From contig NZ_JASGBH010000005.1 in assembly GCF_030053395.1 (NCBI RefSeq), positions 62,001 through 126,000 on the forward strand: a DNA stretch of 64,000 nt, written 5' to 3'. Positions within the stretch are counted from its first letter, which is position 1. Each line of letters opens with the position of its first letter. Of this stretch, positions 38,467-49,176 are shown one piece after another. The stretch is from Limnohabitans lacus (lineage in GTDB: Bacteria; Pseudomonadota; Gammaproteobacteria; Burkholderiales; Burkholderiaceae_C). Under the pieces are notes generated by a model. The model did not search any database, was not told where the DNA came from, and saw only the letters and a program-made list of their open reading frames with translations. The position numbers and the translations under genes are program-made.

Positions 38467-39390
38467 TCAGTCGGGCAAGGCCACGGGCCTGCGACCCTCG
38501 CGCCGGGCGATCCACACCGTGGCACCCAAGATGACAACGGCCCCCAGCCAGGTGGACTGGCTGGGCACATCGCCAAAAATCAACCAGCCCAGCAAGGACG
38601 CCCAGACCATGTCCAGAAAGCGCAGCGACTGCGTGGATGAGATGTCCACCATGGCAAAGGCACGTGTGAGGCAGTAATGCGCCAAAGACCCGAAAATGCC
38701 GGTCAAAAAGAAGCCAAACCATTGCCACAACGTCGGCATCTGCCAATGCGGCAAGGCCATGGGCAAGCTGAGCACGGTCACCGTGATGGCTTGCCACAGC
38801 ACAATCACGCCCGGCTTTTCATAACGTGTCAGCGCCTTGGTGATGAGGAAAGACGCGGCAAACACCGGCGCCGAGGCCAGCATGACCAGGTTGTACCAAC
38901 CGCCCGTGCCCGACATCTTGGGCAAGACCACCACCAACACACCGGCAAAGCCGATCAGGGCGGCGATCCAGCGGTCCCCGCGCATGGTTTCGCCCAGAAA
39001 CCATGCCGCGCCCAACATGATGAAGATCGGACCCGTGAACCCAATGGCCGTCATGTCGGCCAGTGGGATTTGCGGCAAGGCGGTGAACCACAAGATCAAA
39101 CCCAGCGTGTGCACCGCACCACGCCAGAACTGCCCTTGGATGTTGACCGGCTTGTAGGCTTGCCAGCCGTCGCGGTAGACCCAAGGCAAGATGACCACAA
39201 TGCCCATCAGGTACCGCAAAAATTGCGCTTGGTAAACATCCAGCTGCATGGACAGGCCACGCGCCACGGTGTTGAGCAACGAAAACAAAATCCCCCCGGC
39301 CACCATCCACAGCATGCCGCGCACGGCCACCGGCCAACGGCCCCATTGGCGCAGGCCACGGCGATGAAAGTGGGAGAGGATGCGGATCAC
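38467..39390 (-). CDS. EamA/DMT family transporter
   Basis: 307 residues, ten predicted membrane spans in two EamA repeats. The start is GTG at 39390; no ATG with better context is near. DMT permeases export metabolites or drugs; the substrate cannot be read from sequence. Confidence 0.85.
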   Translation of the reverse strand: MIRILSHFHRRGLRQWGRWPVAVRGMLWMVAGGILFSLLNTVARGLSMQLDVYQAQFLRYLMGIVVILPWVYRDGWQAYKPVNIQGQFWRGAVHTLGLILWFTALPQIPLADMTAIGFTGPIFIMLGAAWFLGETMRGDRWIAALIGFAGVLVVVLPKMSGTGGWYNLVMLASAPVFAASFLITKALTRYEKPGVIVLWQAITVTVLSLPMALPHWQMPTLWQWFGFFLTGIFGSLAHYCLTRAFAMVDISSTQSLRFLDMVWASLLGWLIFGDVPSQSTWLGAVVILGATVWIARREGRRPVALPD

Positions 39391-39438
39391 CGGCCGATGA
39401 TAGGCGGGGCCGGTGATGCCGTCAGTCGCTCGCGTTAC

Positions 39439-39457
39439 CCCGCCCCAGCGGGGCGGG
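39439..39457 (-). terminator. GC-rich hairpin after htpX
   Basis: 8-bp stem CCCGCCCC/GGGGCGGG with loop AGC, 3 bp past the htpX stop. No T-run; probable transcript 3'-end structure. Confidence 0.5.
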
Positions 39458-39459
39458 CC

Positions 39460-40332
39460 TCAAGCCTGATTTTGCAAAGCGGCGATGCGCTCTTCGATGG
39501 GTGGGTGGGTGCTGAACAGCTGGCCAATGCCGCCGGCAATGCCCATGGCGGCCACGCTCTTGGGCAATTCAGCCGTGTGCACACCGCCCAGACGGGCCAA
39601 GGCATTGATCATCGGCTGCTTGCGGCCCATCAACTTCGCGGCACCCGCATCGGCGCGGAATTCACGCTGGCGGCTGAACCAAGCCACCACGATGGCAGCG
39701 GCGAAGCCCAACAAGATATCGAGCACGATGGTGGTGATGTAGTAGCCCATGCCCGGGCCAGAGCTTTCCTCGTCGTTCTTGCGCAAAAAGCTGTCCACCG
39801 CGTAGCCGACCACACGCGAGAGGAACACCACGAAGGTGTTCATCACACCTTGGATCAAGGTCATGGTCACCATGTCGCCGTTGGCGATGTGGGCCACTTC
39901 GTGACCGATGACGGCTTCGATTTCTTCGTGCGTCATGTTTTGCAGCAAGCCCGTGGACACGGCCACCAGGGCCGAGTCACGGAAAGCGCCGGTGGCAAAG
40001 GCATTGGGGTCGCCTTCAAAAATACCGACTTCGGGCATGCCAATACCCGCCTTGTCGGCCAGCTTGCGCACAGTGTCCACAATCCAAGCTTCGTCGGCGT
40101 TTTGCGGTTGGTCGATCACGCGCACGCCAGAGGTCCACTTGGCCATGGGCTTGCTGATGAGCAAAGAGATGATGGCGCCACCAAAGCCCATGATCAGGGC
40201 ATAACCGAGCAAAGCGCCCAGGTTCAAGCCATTGGCCGTCAAGAAGCGGTTCACGCCCAGCAAACTGGCCACAATGCCCAGCACCACCACCACGGCGATG
40301 TTGGTCAAGACAAAGAGAAAAATACGTTTCAT
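39460..40332 (-). CDS. htpX: Membrane zinc protease HtpX
   Basis: 290 residues. Zinc motif in [12 protein letters not shown] (HExxH), the third ligand region further on, and four hydrophobic segments (two before and two after the protease core). HtpX degrades misfolded inner-membrane proteins with FtsH. ATG at 40332. Confidence 0.96.
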   Translation of the reverse strand: MKRIFLFVLTNIAVVVVLGIVASLLGVNRFLTANGLNLGALLGYALIMGFGGAIISLLISKPMAKWTSGVRVIDQPQNADEAWIVDTVRKLADKAGIGMPEVGIFEGDPNAFATGAFRDSALVAVSTGLLQNMTHEEIEAVIGHEVAHIANGDMVTMTLIQGVMNTFVVFLSRVVGYAVDSFLRKNDEESSGPGMGYYITTIVLDILLGFAAAIVVAWFSRQREFRADAGAAKLMGRKQPMINALARLGGVHTAELPKSVAAMGIAGGIGQLFSTHPPIEERIAALQNQA

Positions 40333-40399
40333 TTCAGGTTTTCCAGGACGCTCTGTTCGGTAGAGCGCTGGGCGAATGTTAGGGGCTCACCGGCCAAAA

Positions 40400-41245
40400 T
40401 CAAACGGACGGATCGATTTCCTCAGCGGCGTACGGTTTTTCTGAAGTGCGTTGCGGGCGCTTGGGCCTGAACACCGCGGTGTCGTCGTAAAACGCGGCGA
40501 CTTCGTTGGCCGCCCACCAGCCGGGCACGCCCAAAACAGGCAAAGGGCTGAAGGGCTTTTGGGCCAATTTATCGGGCGATAAATCCTGCGCCAGCCAGGC
40601 GTCCAGATCGGCTGCCTGCACCGTTTGGGGCACACGCCAGAGGTGGGCGGTGATCGACTTGTAGGGTTGCACCAATTTTTCGAGGGCCGCATGGCCGAAG
40701 GTCCACAGACGCGTGTTCGCCCATTCACTGCGCCGATCCATCAGGGCTTCTTGCCAGCGGTGCGCGGTCAACGCCGACCACACCGCATCGCTGGCCTGGA
40801 TCAGCAAGGCGTTTTCATCAAACACCGTGGCCGCATCACGCACCGGGCCGCGCACCTGGCCCACGCCAGCGCGGGCGATCTCGGTCGCCTGCAATTGGTT
40901 CAGCCGCTTTTTGGCCAGCGGGAAATGCATCCAGCACAGCGCATTGAAAAAATCGTGCAAGCCTTCTCGCGTGGGCACTTGGCCATGGGCATAGATGAAG
41001 TCTTCGTAGGCCTGGCCTTCGGGCAAGTCGGCCTGCGGCACAAAACCGACGGGGGCATGGCCCGCATTGTTCAAGGCCTGGGCTTGCGGGACACCCGCCA
41101 CCACGCGCTGCGCGATGGGCTCACCCAGCGCACGCCAACGGGCCAGCCAAGGCGCATCCCAATCGATGTCGGCCACACCCAAGGTGGTGGCCGGCTCGCA
41201 ACGGCCACCAGGGCGGTTGGGGTTCAGGCGCTCACCAGTCGCCAC
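40400..41245 (-). CDS. DUF3025 domain protein
   Basis: 281 residues, matching the DUF3025 pattern ([43 protein letters not shown]). No signal or membrane segment. Function unknown in the family. It starts with GTG at 41245, 22 bp inside the end of pyrC, so it is read from the pyrC message. Confidence 0.85.
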   Translation of the reverse strand: MATGERLNPNRPGGRCEPATTLGVADIDWDAPWLARWRALGEPIAQRVVAGVPQAQALNNAGHAPVGFVPQADLPEGQAYEDFIYAHGQVPTREGLHDFFNALCWMHFPLAKKRLNQLQATEIARAGVGQVRGPVRDAATVFDENALLIQASDAVWSALTAHRWQEALMDRRSEWANTRLWTFGHAALEKLVQPYKSITAHLWRVPQTVQAADLDAWLAQDLSPDKLAQKPFSPLPVLGVPGWWAANEVAAFYDDTAVFRPKRPQRTSEKPYAAEEIDPSV

Positions 41246-42261
41246 GGCAAGCTCTCGCCCGAGCGCAGGGGTTTGAGTTCGGCCTCGCCAAAGGCAAAGC
41301 TCTCGGCGGGCGTCCAGTTTTCGCGGCGCAGTGTGATGGTGCCGCTGTTGCGTGGCAAGCCATAAAAATCGGCGCCATTGAAACTGGCAAAGGCTTCGAG
41401 TTGGTCAAGTGCCCCGGCCTGGTCAAAGGCCTCGGCATACATCTCGATGGCCGCATGCGCGGTGTAGCAACCGGCGCAACCGGTGGCGTGTTCTTTCAGG
41501 TGCGCAGGGTGCGGTGCGCTGTCGGTGCCCAAGAAGAATTTGGCATGGCCACTGGTCGCAGCCTTGACCAGCGCCAAGCGGTGCGTCTCGCGCTTGAGCA
41601 CGGGCAGGCAGTAGTAATGCGGCCGAATGCCGCCGGTGAAGATGGCGTTGCGGTTGTAAAGCAGGTGGTGCGCGGTGATGGTCGCGCCCAGCAAATCGTC
41701 ACCTTCGGCCACGTACTGCGCGGCTTCTTGGGTGGTGATGTGCTCCATCACGATTTTCAAGCCCGGAAAGTCGCGGCGCATGGGCTTGAGTTGCTGCTCA
41801 ATGAACACGGCTTCGCGGTCGAACAAGTCGATGTCAGAGGAGGTGACTTCGCCGTGCACCAAGAGCAGCACACCTTCGCGCTGCATGGCTTCGAGCACGG
41901 GGTAGATGTTGCGCAAATCGGTCACGCCCGCATCGCTGTTGGTGGTAGCACCCGCCGGATAGAGCTTGCACGCCACCACACCAGCGGCCTTGGCGCGGGC
42001 GATTTCTGAGGGGGCCAGGTTGTCGGTGAGGTACAGGGTCATCAAAGGCTCAAAGCGCATGCCTTGGGGCACGGCCGCCTGGATGCGCGCTTTGTAGGCC
42101 AGCGCCTGCTCGGCCGTGGTCACGGGCGGCTTGAGGTTGGGCATGATGATGGCGCGGCCAAATTGCGCCGCCGTGTGCGGCACCACGGTGGCCAGTGCGG
42201 CCCCGTCACGCACATGCAGGTGCCAGTCGTCAGGGCGGGTGATGGTGATTTCTTGGGTCAT
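41224..42261 (-). CDS. pyrC: Dihydroorotase
   Basis: 345 residues, class II (E. coli PyrC type). Metal histidines in [10 protein letters not shown], the carboxylated lysine in CKLYPAG, and later HGEVT and TAHHLLYN. It closes the ring of carbamoyl aspartate in pyrimidine synthesis. Upstream of the DUF3025 gene in one unit. Confidence 0.96.
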   Translation of the reverse strand: MTQEITITRPDDWHLHVRDGAALATVVPHTAAQFGRAIIMPNLKPPVTTAEQALAYKARIQAAVPQGMRFEPLMTLYLTDNLAPSEIARAKAAGVVACKLYPAGATTNSDAGVTDLRNIYPVLEAMQREGVLLLVHGEVTSSDIDLFDREAVFIEQQLKPMRRDFPGLKIVMEHITTQEAAQYVAEGDDLLGATITAHHLLYNRNAIFTGGIRPHYYCLPVLKRETHRLALVKAATSGHAKFFLGTDSAPHPAHLKEHATGCAGCYTAHAAIEMYAEAFDQAGALDQLEAFASFNGADFYGLPRNSGTITLRRENWTPAESFAFGEAELKPLRSGESLPWRLVSA

Positions 42262-42374
42262 GGTTGGATTTTCCCATGTCCAAGCGTCAATCCTTGGCGA
42301 GCGATCTCTTTAATCCAATCATTCCAGCCTATTTGATTGGTGAAACTTGCTTTTGGTCGAACCGCTGCATGGCC

Positions 42375-43454
42375 CTAACGGCGAAAAATTCGGCTGGACT
42401 CACGCACGATGATTTCAGCCTCAATCAATATGGTTGAAGGTGTTTTCTTTGACAGCAGGTCAATCATGGCTTTTGCAGCACTCGCGCCAATTTCGTAGAC
42501 TGACTGCCTCACTGTTGTCAGAGGTGGCAATGTGAAAGCCGAGTGGGGCAAATCATCAAAGCCAACAAGGGAGATGTCGTCTGGCACACGCAAACCTGCT
42601 CGGTGCAAAGCGAGCCTCGCGCCGTAAGCCATCTGATCGTTCGCTGCAATGACAGCACTGAAATTCACACGCGATTCTAGTAACTGATTCATGGCTCTGA
42701 AACCGCCAGACTCTTGGAAATCACTGTAAACCACCAAGGCATCGTCTGACGGCATATCTCGACGCGCCAACTCGGCACGGTAACCCATCAGCCTTTGTTC
42801 TGCGTCAGGATGATCAAGCGGTCCAGAAATGAACGCAACGTTCTGATGACCGAGTGCGTGCAGGTGCTTGACCGCCAGGCCTGCGCCTTCAATGTTGTCG
42901 AAATCAATGCTGAAAAGGTTGGGCGCCGAGAGTTGTCTGCCCGTCACCACAACAGGCAATTGATTGGCCATGTCAACCAATGTCTGATCCGCCAGCTTGC
43001 CCGTGAGCACGATGATGCCATCGACCTTTCGGTCCTGCAACAAGCCAAGTCGTGACCGTTCTTCTTCTTGATTCCAATGGCCACTGACAAACAGGGGTGC
43101 GTATTCAGCCTGATGCAGCACATCCTCGATGCCGCGCAGAGCCTCGCCATAAAACGGGCTGTCGATGTACTGAGTCAGCACACCGATGCTCATGGTTCGA
43201 CCACCAGCCAGACTGCGCGCGGTGGGGTCAGGCCGAAAACCCAGCTCCTCGATCACCTGACGCACCAGGGTCTGTTTGTCTTCGCTGACCTTGGCTGTGC
43301 CATTGAGGATTCGCGAAACTGTGCTGGGGGAGACCCCAGCACGCTGCGCCACCATACCCAAGGTTGCCCTGCCTTTGTAAAGAGGTTGTACTTCCGCCCC
43401 TTGGCTTGGGGCAGCGGTACTTCCATTGGCTGCCGAAGCTGGTTGTTTAAGCAT
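42375..43454 (-). CDS. LacI-family regulator of the beta-glucan locus
   Basis: 359 residues. A 30-residue leader, the LacI HTH (LGMVAQRAGVSPSTVSRILNG, about 32-52), the hinge helix with ARSLAGGR, and a periplasmic-binding-protein-like sensor domain. It lies 51 bp after the GH17 gene on the same strand, so porin-GH17-regulator look like one unit and the regulator would control itself. The palindrome TGAAAGCGCTTTCA, which fits LacI/CcpA-type sites, is found before every unit of the locus. Effector is presumably a laminari-oligosaccharide or glucose derivative (inferred). Confidence 0.9.
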   Translation of the reverse strand: MLKQPASAANGSTAAPSQGAEVQPLYKGRATLGMVAQRAGVSPSTVSRILNGTAKVSEDKQTLVRQVIEELGFRPDPTARSLAGGRTMSIGVLTQYIDSPFYGEALRGIEDVLHQAEYAPLFVSGHWNQEEERSRLGLLQDRKVDGIIVLTGKLADQTLVDMANQLPVVVTGRQLSAPNLFSIDFDNIEGAGLAVKHLHALGHQNVAFISGPLDHPDAEQRLMGYRAELARRDMPSDDALVVYSDFQESGGFRAMNQLLESRVNFSAVIAANDQMAYGARLALHRAGLRVPDDISLVGFDDLPHSAFTLPPLTTVRQSVYEIGASAAKAMIDLLSKKTPSTILIEAEIIVRESSRIFRR

Positions 43455-43505
43455 TTTTCCAAATTTACCGTTGATTTGATCAAGTCATATTAACCTGAGC
43501 ATGCA

Positions 43506-45254
43506 TCAACGGCTCCAGAAAATATCATCAATGAGGATGGGCGTCGTATCGTTGGTCCAGTTCGCCTTACCTGTCTTTTCATAACGATCAGCCAGAATGA
43601 AGGCATTGCTCACACGCCCCATTTGAAGCGCTGCAGGCGGCGAGTTAGAGCCAAAGGAAGATGCGCCGCTCTTGGTCAGTTCAGCGATCGGTATGGAAAC
43701 CGATTTCCATGTTCCATCGTTGCCATACCCATACTGTCCCGGGCTGAGCACCATCAGCACATCCCAAGCATTGAACTCAGCATCAGCACCGGTTTTGAAT
43801 CCCACTTCAATCTTGCCCTGGTACTGCGTCTTGATTTTGAAATTTAAATAACCTCCGGAAAACTGGGACAAATCGATCTCTTGCGTACCGAGTGTCCATG
43901 CCAGCCCCCATCCCCATTCTGCAGGACTGGGCGTGACTTGCCAGGCTGATGAGCCATCGCCCGAATTTTGCCCGGACACAGACTGCCCCTGCCATCCTGT
44001 CCAAGGACCCATCGTCAGCCCACTGATCCGGGTTTCGTCTGAATGGGTCATGTCCGCATAAATGGTGTAGCGCGATGTGGATACCGTCCCCTGATTAAAT
44101 GGAGCGGTGTAGTACTTGGCATTGACCTCAGCGCAAGCATTGCTCGGGTTGTTGGTGAGTGCCAGAGCAGTGCAACGTGCCGCACGATCACGATCAAACA
44201 ATCCCCAGCCATCATCGCTCGACTTCCAGCGTTCATCGAATGCCGCGAAGTAGAAGATCGTCTTGGGTCCATTGCTTTCCTGCTTCCAAGCACGCAGCCG
44301 ATCAAAGTACATCTTCTGGTTCACAGGGCTTGCCCACAAACTTTCACCGCCTGTGGCAACGGCCTTCCAACCTGTTTCGCCCACGATGACAGGCAAACGT
44401 CCATAGCCATTGGTGTCGAGATGATTGCGAACCGCTTGGTAATCGGCCTTTGCTTTGCCGATGGCTGCGTCCATCATGGCCACAGCACGCTGTGGGCCTG
44501 CCGGTGTTGCAGTCTGTTTCCAGTCCCAAAGGCCATACTTGATGTCTTCGGCAGGGTAGGTATGAAGGGATATGAAATCGATCTGATTGAAGACTGGATG
44601 AGGATCTTTCTCATTGCGTTGAGAAGCAAAAAATGCCCAATTGTCGTCGGTCGTAACAGGCTGGTTAACCTGATCGCGAACGCTGCGAAGATACACCGCC
44701 ATGTTCTGGGTGCTTTGTGGATTCCAACCGTTCCAGGACACAAGGGTTTCATTGCCAACGCTAATGGCCTTGACCACATTCGGATAAGCATTTGCCAGTG
44801 CGACAGCACGTGCGATTTCAGCGTTGTTGCGCGCCGAGTTGGCCTCATTGGTTGCAGTGTTAGTGCCGGTGGTACTGGCAATCCACACCCCCATCATCAC
44901 CTTCATGTCCAATGCTGGCGCCTGCTCGATGGCCGCGACTGTTTTTTGCGCCACTTTGGCATCAAAGACTCGCACCGCGCCAACTCCTGCATTGCTGAGT
45001 CATTCAAGATCAGAGCGAATCTGCGAAACGGGCATCGTATCTAACTCCGCCGCTAGGCCTGCCTCAGAAGTAGCCGTCCTGTATGGCGAGTATGCAACTG
45101 CCAAACGACTGGTGAAATCAGCGTCCAAACTGCGGACATTGACACCAGGCCATGGCACCTCACCACCACCACCGCAAGCCGTAAGTACCAATGCAGTCAG
45201 CCAAGCCAGAATACCCGTACAGAGGGCTGTCCATCGATTGAGTTTTGTTTTCAT
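43506..45254 (-). pseudogene. GH17 beta-1,3-glucanase lipoprotein, interrupted by an in-frame stop
   Basis: The 583-codon frame begins at ATG 45254 with a lipobox (LTACGG, Cys 27), then is cut at codon 85 by TGA (45000-45002). Reading continues in the same frame to 43506. GH17-type glutamates are ISVGNE (acid/base) and IVGETGW (nucleophile). The C-terminal 200 residues form a beta-rich module (about SGGYLNFKIKTQYQ to DDIFW). The stop stands in QIRSDLE*LSNAG, where relatives have a normal residue; one base change from CGA or TGG would do. Restart at GTG 44975 would lack the signal and the first strands. Real nonsense mutation or sequence error. Confidence 0.75.
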
Positions 45255-45277
45255 GTTGATAGATCTGTTGTGTTGCA

Positions 45278-46603
45278 TCAAAAGACGTAGACCGTGCCCA
45301 GACCGATCCAATTGCCAGAGCGTGCGATCCGAGAGTCAACCCCAGAGAAAGCGCTGTTAGAAGGCATGGACATGGGGGCCAAACCCAGACGGTCGTACTG
45401 AACAATTCCTGCCATTGCATAGACCCGCCATCCCTGACCCAACTCTTTGCCTACACCGGCCGTCATCAAGGTCAAGCCGTTGCTTTGACCACGCTCCGAT
45501 GGGTTGTTGGTGCTGGCTTTGCCCAATCGCACCAGACCTGCCGAGTAGCTCCACTCCCCCTCTTTGTGCCGCAAACCCAACGACAAGTCTTGCGACGTAG
45601 CGGCATAGCCTGGGTTGCCGACACCCCTCAAGGTCCCATTCCAGTTCACGTTGAACATGTTGTTCCACATAGCCGAAGTGGTTGTGGTCGCAGGCTGCGT
45701 GATGACCGCGTAGGCACCGCTCCACCGGTTGAATCGCACGCCTGCCGACACCTGCCAGCGCGGGTTGATGTCGTAGCGGACCATCGCCATCGCGATCGCC
45801 TGCCCAGACCCACCCAATTTGCTGTCATCTGCGCCAAACGGCGTCAGGCCTGTGAATGGGCTTTGACCCCATGCTGAGGGTGTGCCATTGCGTGAATCCT
45901 GCAACACGCCGTCCAAAGCCAAATCACCTTTGCGGTACTGGGCCCACAGCTCCATAAATCGCGGCTTGTTGATCTTGAAATCGGTATTGCCTCGGTCGTA
46001 AGTGCCCTCCAGCACCAAATCACCTGAGAAGAGGTCATAGGGTCGGCTGGTGTACCGCACAGCATTTGTCATCAAACCGTAGCCCGCACCACTGCTGGCC
46101 CACGGGTAAGCAATGCCAATGTCCGTGCCATAGGGGTAATCCGCCACACTCCATGCACGGGAGGTCATGGCACCGACTCGGATACTCCCCCACTCTTCAT
46201 GGCTGATGGCCGCATTTTTTTCGAACCACTTGATGCCTTCAACATCGGGCTTGCCATCACGCCAGCGTTGGCTCAGTAAACCGTTGAGTTTGAAGCCCTG
46301 CCCCAGATCGAAATTGGCGCCTAACCACGGCTGCATCAAAGCGACACTGGTGTTTTGTGTGCTGTAGGCTTTGCCGGGCACCATTTCATCTGCCCAAATT
46401 CTTTGTTTACCCTCAGACGGAAAGCGCTGACAGTCTGTACATTGATTACTGCTGCGCGAAGCCTCCAATTTAACGAAGCCGTTAAGGGTAAATGGCCCGA
46501 ACTCGACCGCCTGAACACCCCCCACCAAAAGAGTTGTTGTCAATCCGATAACGAGGCGCAACAGAGGTGACGCAGGAGACCGTTTCAATGTTTGTTTATT
46601 CAT
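45278..46603 (-). CDS. Outer-membrane porin-like protein of the glucan locus
   Basis: 441 residues. Signal peptide ending VQAVE, then an amphipathic barrel (FTLNGFVKLEASRSS onward) ending with the aromatic terminus GTVYVF that porins use for BAM targeting. CTDC near residue 55 could form a disulfide. First gene of the unit with GH17 and the LacI regulator; a promoter and operator lie just ahead. Likely an oligosaccharide (beta-1,3-glucan) porin; specificity is inferred from context. Confidence 0.8.
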   Translation of the reverse strand: MNKQTLKRSPASPLLRLVIGLTTTLLVGGVQAVEFGPFTLNGFVKLEASRSSNQCTDCQRFPSEGKQRIWADEMVPGKAYSTQNTSVALMQPWLGANFDLGQGFKLNGLLSQRWRDGKPDVEGIKWFEKNAAISHEEWGSIRVGAMTSRAWSVADYPYGTDIGIAYPWASSGAGYGLMTNAVRYTSRPYDLFSGDLVLEGTYDRGNTDFKINKPRFMELWAQYRKGDLALDGVLQDSRNGTPSAWGQSPFTGLTPFGADDSKLGGSGQAIAMAMVRYDINPRWQVSAGVRFNRWSGAYAVITQPATTTTSAMWNNMFNVNWNGTLRGVGNPGYAATSQDLSLGLRHKEGEWSYSAGLVRLGKASTNNPSERGQSNGLTLMTAGVGKELGQGWRVYAMAGIVQYDRLGLAPMSMPSNSAFSGVDSRIARSGNWIGLGTVYVF

Positions 46604-46618
46604 GTGAGCTCATTTTGT

Positions 46619-46632
46619 TGAAAGCGCTTTCA
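46619..46632 (-). promoter_or_regulatory. LacI-family operator before the porin gene
   Basis: Perfect palindrome TGAAAGCGCTTTCA. It sits 1 bp past the -10 box (46634-46639) on the minus strand, so a bound repressor would cover the start site. Confidence 0.85.
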
Positions 46633-46633
46633 A

Positions 46634-46662
46634 ATCTTATCAATACCAACTTTGCAAATCAA
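46634..46662 (-). promoter_or_regulatory. Promoter of the porin-GH17-lacI unit
   Basis: On the minus strand: -35 TTGATT (46662-46657), 17-bp spacer, -10 TAAGAT (46639-46634). The operator follows at once. Confidence 0.65.
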
Positions 46663-46734
46663 TCGTCTGAGCATCCGTGCTTACCCTTAATTCACTCATC
46701 ATGTTTGCAAATAATGGTTTACCCCAGCTTATTA

Positions 46735-46748
46735 TGAAAGCGCTTTCA
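46735..46748 (+). promoter_or_regulatory. LacI-family operator before the GH81 gene
   Basis: Perfect palindrome TGAAAGCGCTTTCA, overlapping a TATTAT -10-like box (46731-46736) with a TTGCAA -35-like box about 19 bp further up. It is 103 bp from the porin-side operator, so both divergent promoters can be held by one or two repressors. Confidence 0.8.
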
Positions 46749-46784
46749 TTATGATCTACCACCATACTTCTATGGAGTCTACGA

Positions 46785-49058
46785 ATGCACCGCATGGTTT
46801 GGCGATCAATAACTTTCTGTCTGATTTCTGCTTGCATCGGCTTTGCCCAAGCACAAGACGCGGTGACAGCAGGGACCGCGAAATTACTCTCCTCGCCCAA
46901 ATCTGGTGACAGATCCGCCCCATCTGCGCATGGGCGGGAAGGCGTCATGCTCACCCGTGCAGCCCCCACCAACCAGTGGTATTCGAGCCTTTTGTTCAGC
47001 AAGGACCCTCAGCCGCTTTATGCCCAGCCGCTCACGGGACGCGCTACAGCTCAGGGCTTTGAGATGGCTTTGCCCATCAAGGCTGTCGTACCCACCGAAC
47101 GCAAAGACAACGAAATTCATTACCCTCACCGCCCGGCCCTGACCGTGCGACCCATGGCCTTCGAACCCACCATCGGGCGGCTGGCCCAAGCCAGCGACTG
47201 GGCCATCGATATCGCCATGGGGCAGTCTGGTCAGCGCTTTGACCTGACCATGGCGCATGGCAGCCCCTATGTATGGGGCCACATCAGCTCGGGCAACTTG
47301 CGCATTGACACCCAAGCCCCTGGACAGCGCATGCCCCACGATGACACTCGCGTGCTGCTTCTGCAGATTGAGGGGCAACGTTATGCCGTTTTTGGACCAG
47401 AAGGCGTGCGATTCGAAGCCGTGACACCCCAACGATGGGTTGCCCACATGCCTGCTGACAAGCGTCACTTCGTCCTAAGCGCCTTGCCCGATGACAGCGC
47501 AGAAAGCCTTTCGCTGATTTCGCGGCATGCGTACGTCCGTACCAGCGACACACGAGTCAATTGGCATTACGACGCTGCTGATCAGCAGTTGCGCACTCGA
47601 TATCACATCACGCCGCAGGTCTTAGAAGGTGAAGAACAGCGCCCATTGCAAGCCCTCTACCCTCACCACTGGCATCAGAACACCAGCTTCACACAGTCAC
47701 TCGGCCCCGCATACGCCACGGTACGCGGCCCACTCAAACTCTTGGCGAGCGCCGAATTCGAAACTCGCCTGCAACACAAAGGCTTTGTGCCATGGTGGCC
47801 ATCAACCCCCTCAAGCTCGCACAGCGAAACCCTTGTGAACCTGATCAACCAAGACTTGCGTGATGCCCGTCGCAACATGCTACACATCGGCAAAGGGCCC
47901 TACTGGCAAGGAAAAGGGCTTCTGCGCACCACCAAACTTCTGGATGTGGTTCAGGTGCAAGGCAGCAAAGAACAAGAGTTGCGCCTGATTGACCTTCTCA
48001 AAGGCCGGATCGAGGAGTGGTTTGCGGGGACTGATCGACAACGCTACTTTCACCTGGATCGTTCACTGGGCACCGTGCTGGGTTACCCGGAAGAATATTT
48101 TTCGATCGAGCAGATGAATGACCACCACTTCCACTACGGCTATTGGATCCGCGCCATGGCCGAATTGGCCTTGCGTGATCCGGACTGGGCCAGCCCTGAG
48201 CGCTGGGGGGGCATGGTGCCGTGGCTGATCAAAGACATTGCCACCGCCGAGCGCGGCAGAGCGGACTTCCCTTTCTTGCGGCACTTCGATGTTTATGAAG
48301 GCCACTCCTGGGCCTCTGGCGTTGCACTTGGAGATCTGGGAAACAACCAAGAGTCATCATCAGAGGCCATCAATGCCTGGGTGGGACTGATCCTTTGGGC
48401 CGAAATCCATGGCGACACGGCGCTGCGTGATCTGGGCGTGTATTTATACAACACTGAAATCGAGGCCATTCGGCATTACTGGTTCGATGTGAATCGTCTG
48501 GTCTTCCCACCTGAATACCCGCACATTGAAACCAGCATGCTCTTCGGCGGGGGTTACAAGCACAACACTTGGTGGACCGATGAACCCCGTCAAATCAAGG
48601 GCATCAATTTGTTGCCCATCACCACGGCATCAACGTACCTGGGCCTAGACCCCAAACACACACTGCAAAGCCTGGCCACGCTACCCAAGGACACCGCCAT
48701 GTTTGAGTCTCGTGGCAAAAAAGCCAATCCCAAGGACATCTGGCAAGACCTGTTTGCGAAATACATGGCGCTGACTGATCCCGCAAAAGCCCTTTCGCAA
48801 TGGGAACGCTGGGGCTCGGTGGAACTGGGCGAATCACGCACCCACACCTTGCACTACCTGATGAGCCTGCAGTCCATGGGCACGCCGGATTTCAGCATCC
48901 ACGCCGACACACCCTTGCACGCCGTTTTCAAACGCCCTGACGGGGCACGGCACTACTTGGCCTTCAATGCCGACCGCAAAGCTCCTCGCACGGTGCGTTT
49001 CAGCAACGGCGTCACGCTCACCGCACCGCCTGGCACCCTCGCGCAAACATCGCGCTGA
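46785..49058 (+). CDS. GH81 endo-beta-1,3-glucanase
   Basis: 757 residues. Sec signal ending FAQAQ, then the GH81 catalytic region in the second half: FLRHFDVYEGHSWASG (general acid Asp) and NNQESSSEAINAW (base/nucleophilic glutamates), both GH81 hallmarks. The N-terminal half is the beta-sandwich of the family. It cuts internal beta-1,3 bonds of laminarin-type glucans. GGAG stands 7 bases before ATG. First gene of a plus-strand unit with the Ig-domain lipoprotein. Confidence 0.95.
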   Translation: MHRMVWRSITFCLISACIGFAQAQDAVTAGTAKLLSSPKSGDRSAPSAHGREGVMLTRAAPTNQWYSSLLFSKDPQPLYAQPLTGRATAQGFEMALPIKAVVPTERKDNEIHYPHRPALTVRPMAFEPTIGRLAQASDWAIDIAMGQSGQRFDLTMAHGSPYVWGHISSGNLRIDTQAPGQRMPHDDTRVLLLQIEGQRYAVFGPEGVRFEAVTPQRWVAHMPADKRHFVLSALPDDSAESLSLISRHAYVRTSDTRVNWHYDAADQQLRTRYHITPQVLEGEEQRPLQALYPHHWHQNTSFTQSLGPAYATVRGPLKLLASAEFETRLQHKGFVPWWPSTPSSSHSETLVNLINQDLRDARRNMLHIGKGPYWQGKGLLRTTKLLDVVQVQGSKEQELRLIDLLKGRIEEWFAGTDRQRYFHLDRSLGTVLGYPEEYFSIEQMNDHHFHYGYWIRAMAELALRDPDWASPERWGGMVPWLIKDIATAERGRADFPFLRHFDVYEGHSWASGVALGDLGNNQESSSEAINAWVGLILWAEIHGDTALRDLGVYLYNTEIEAIRHYWFDVNRLVFPPEYPHIETSMLFGGGYKHNTWWTDEPRQIKGINLLPITTASTYLGLDPKHTLQSLATLPKDTAMFESRGKKANPKDIWQDLFAKYMALTDPAKALSQWERWGSVELGESRTHTLHYLMSLQSMGTPDFSIHADTPLHAVFKRPDGARHYLAFNADRKAPRTVRFSNGVTLTAPPGTLAQTSR

Positions 49059-49117
49059 TTTAAGGGTAAGTCCTAGCCATTCGCTGTTGCATTCAAGATG
49101 GCACTTGCATACCATTA

Positions 49118-49144
49118 TGAAAGCGATTTCAGAAAGCGGTTTCA
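49118..49144 (+). promoter_or_regulatory. Tandem pair of LacI-family operator-like sites before the lipoprotein gene
   Basis: TGAAAGCGATTTCA (49118-49131) and AGAAAGCGGTTTCA (49131-49144), each one or two changes from the perfect palindrome elsewhere in the locus and sharing a base. Centre-to-centre distance is 13 bp. They lie 32 bp before the start codon. Confidence 0.65.
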
Positions 49145-49176
49145 TTTCATTCACCATAAGGTCTAAGGAGACAAGC

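Noticed and set aside
45000-45002. Selenocysteine at the GH17 TGA
   Set aside because: No SECIS-like hairpin directly downstream, and GH17 enzymes have no known selenocysteine at this place; mutation or error is simpler.
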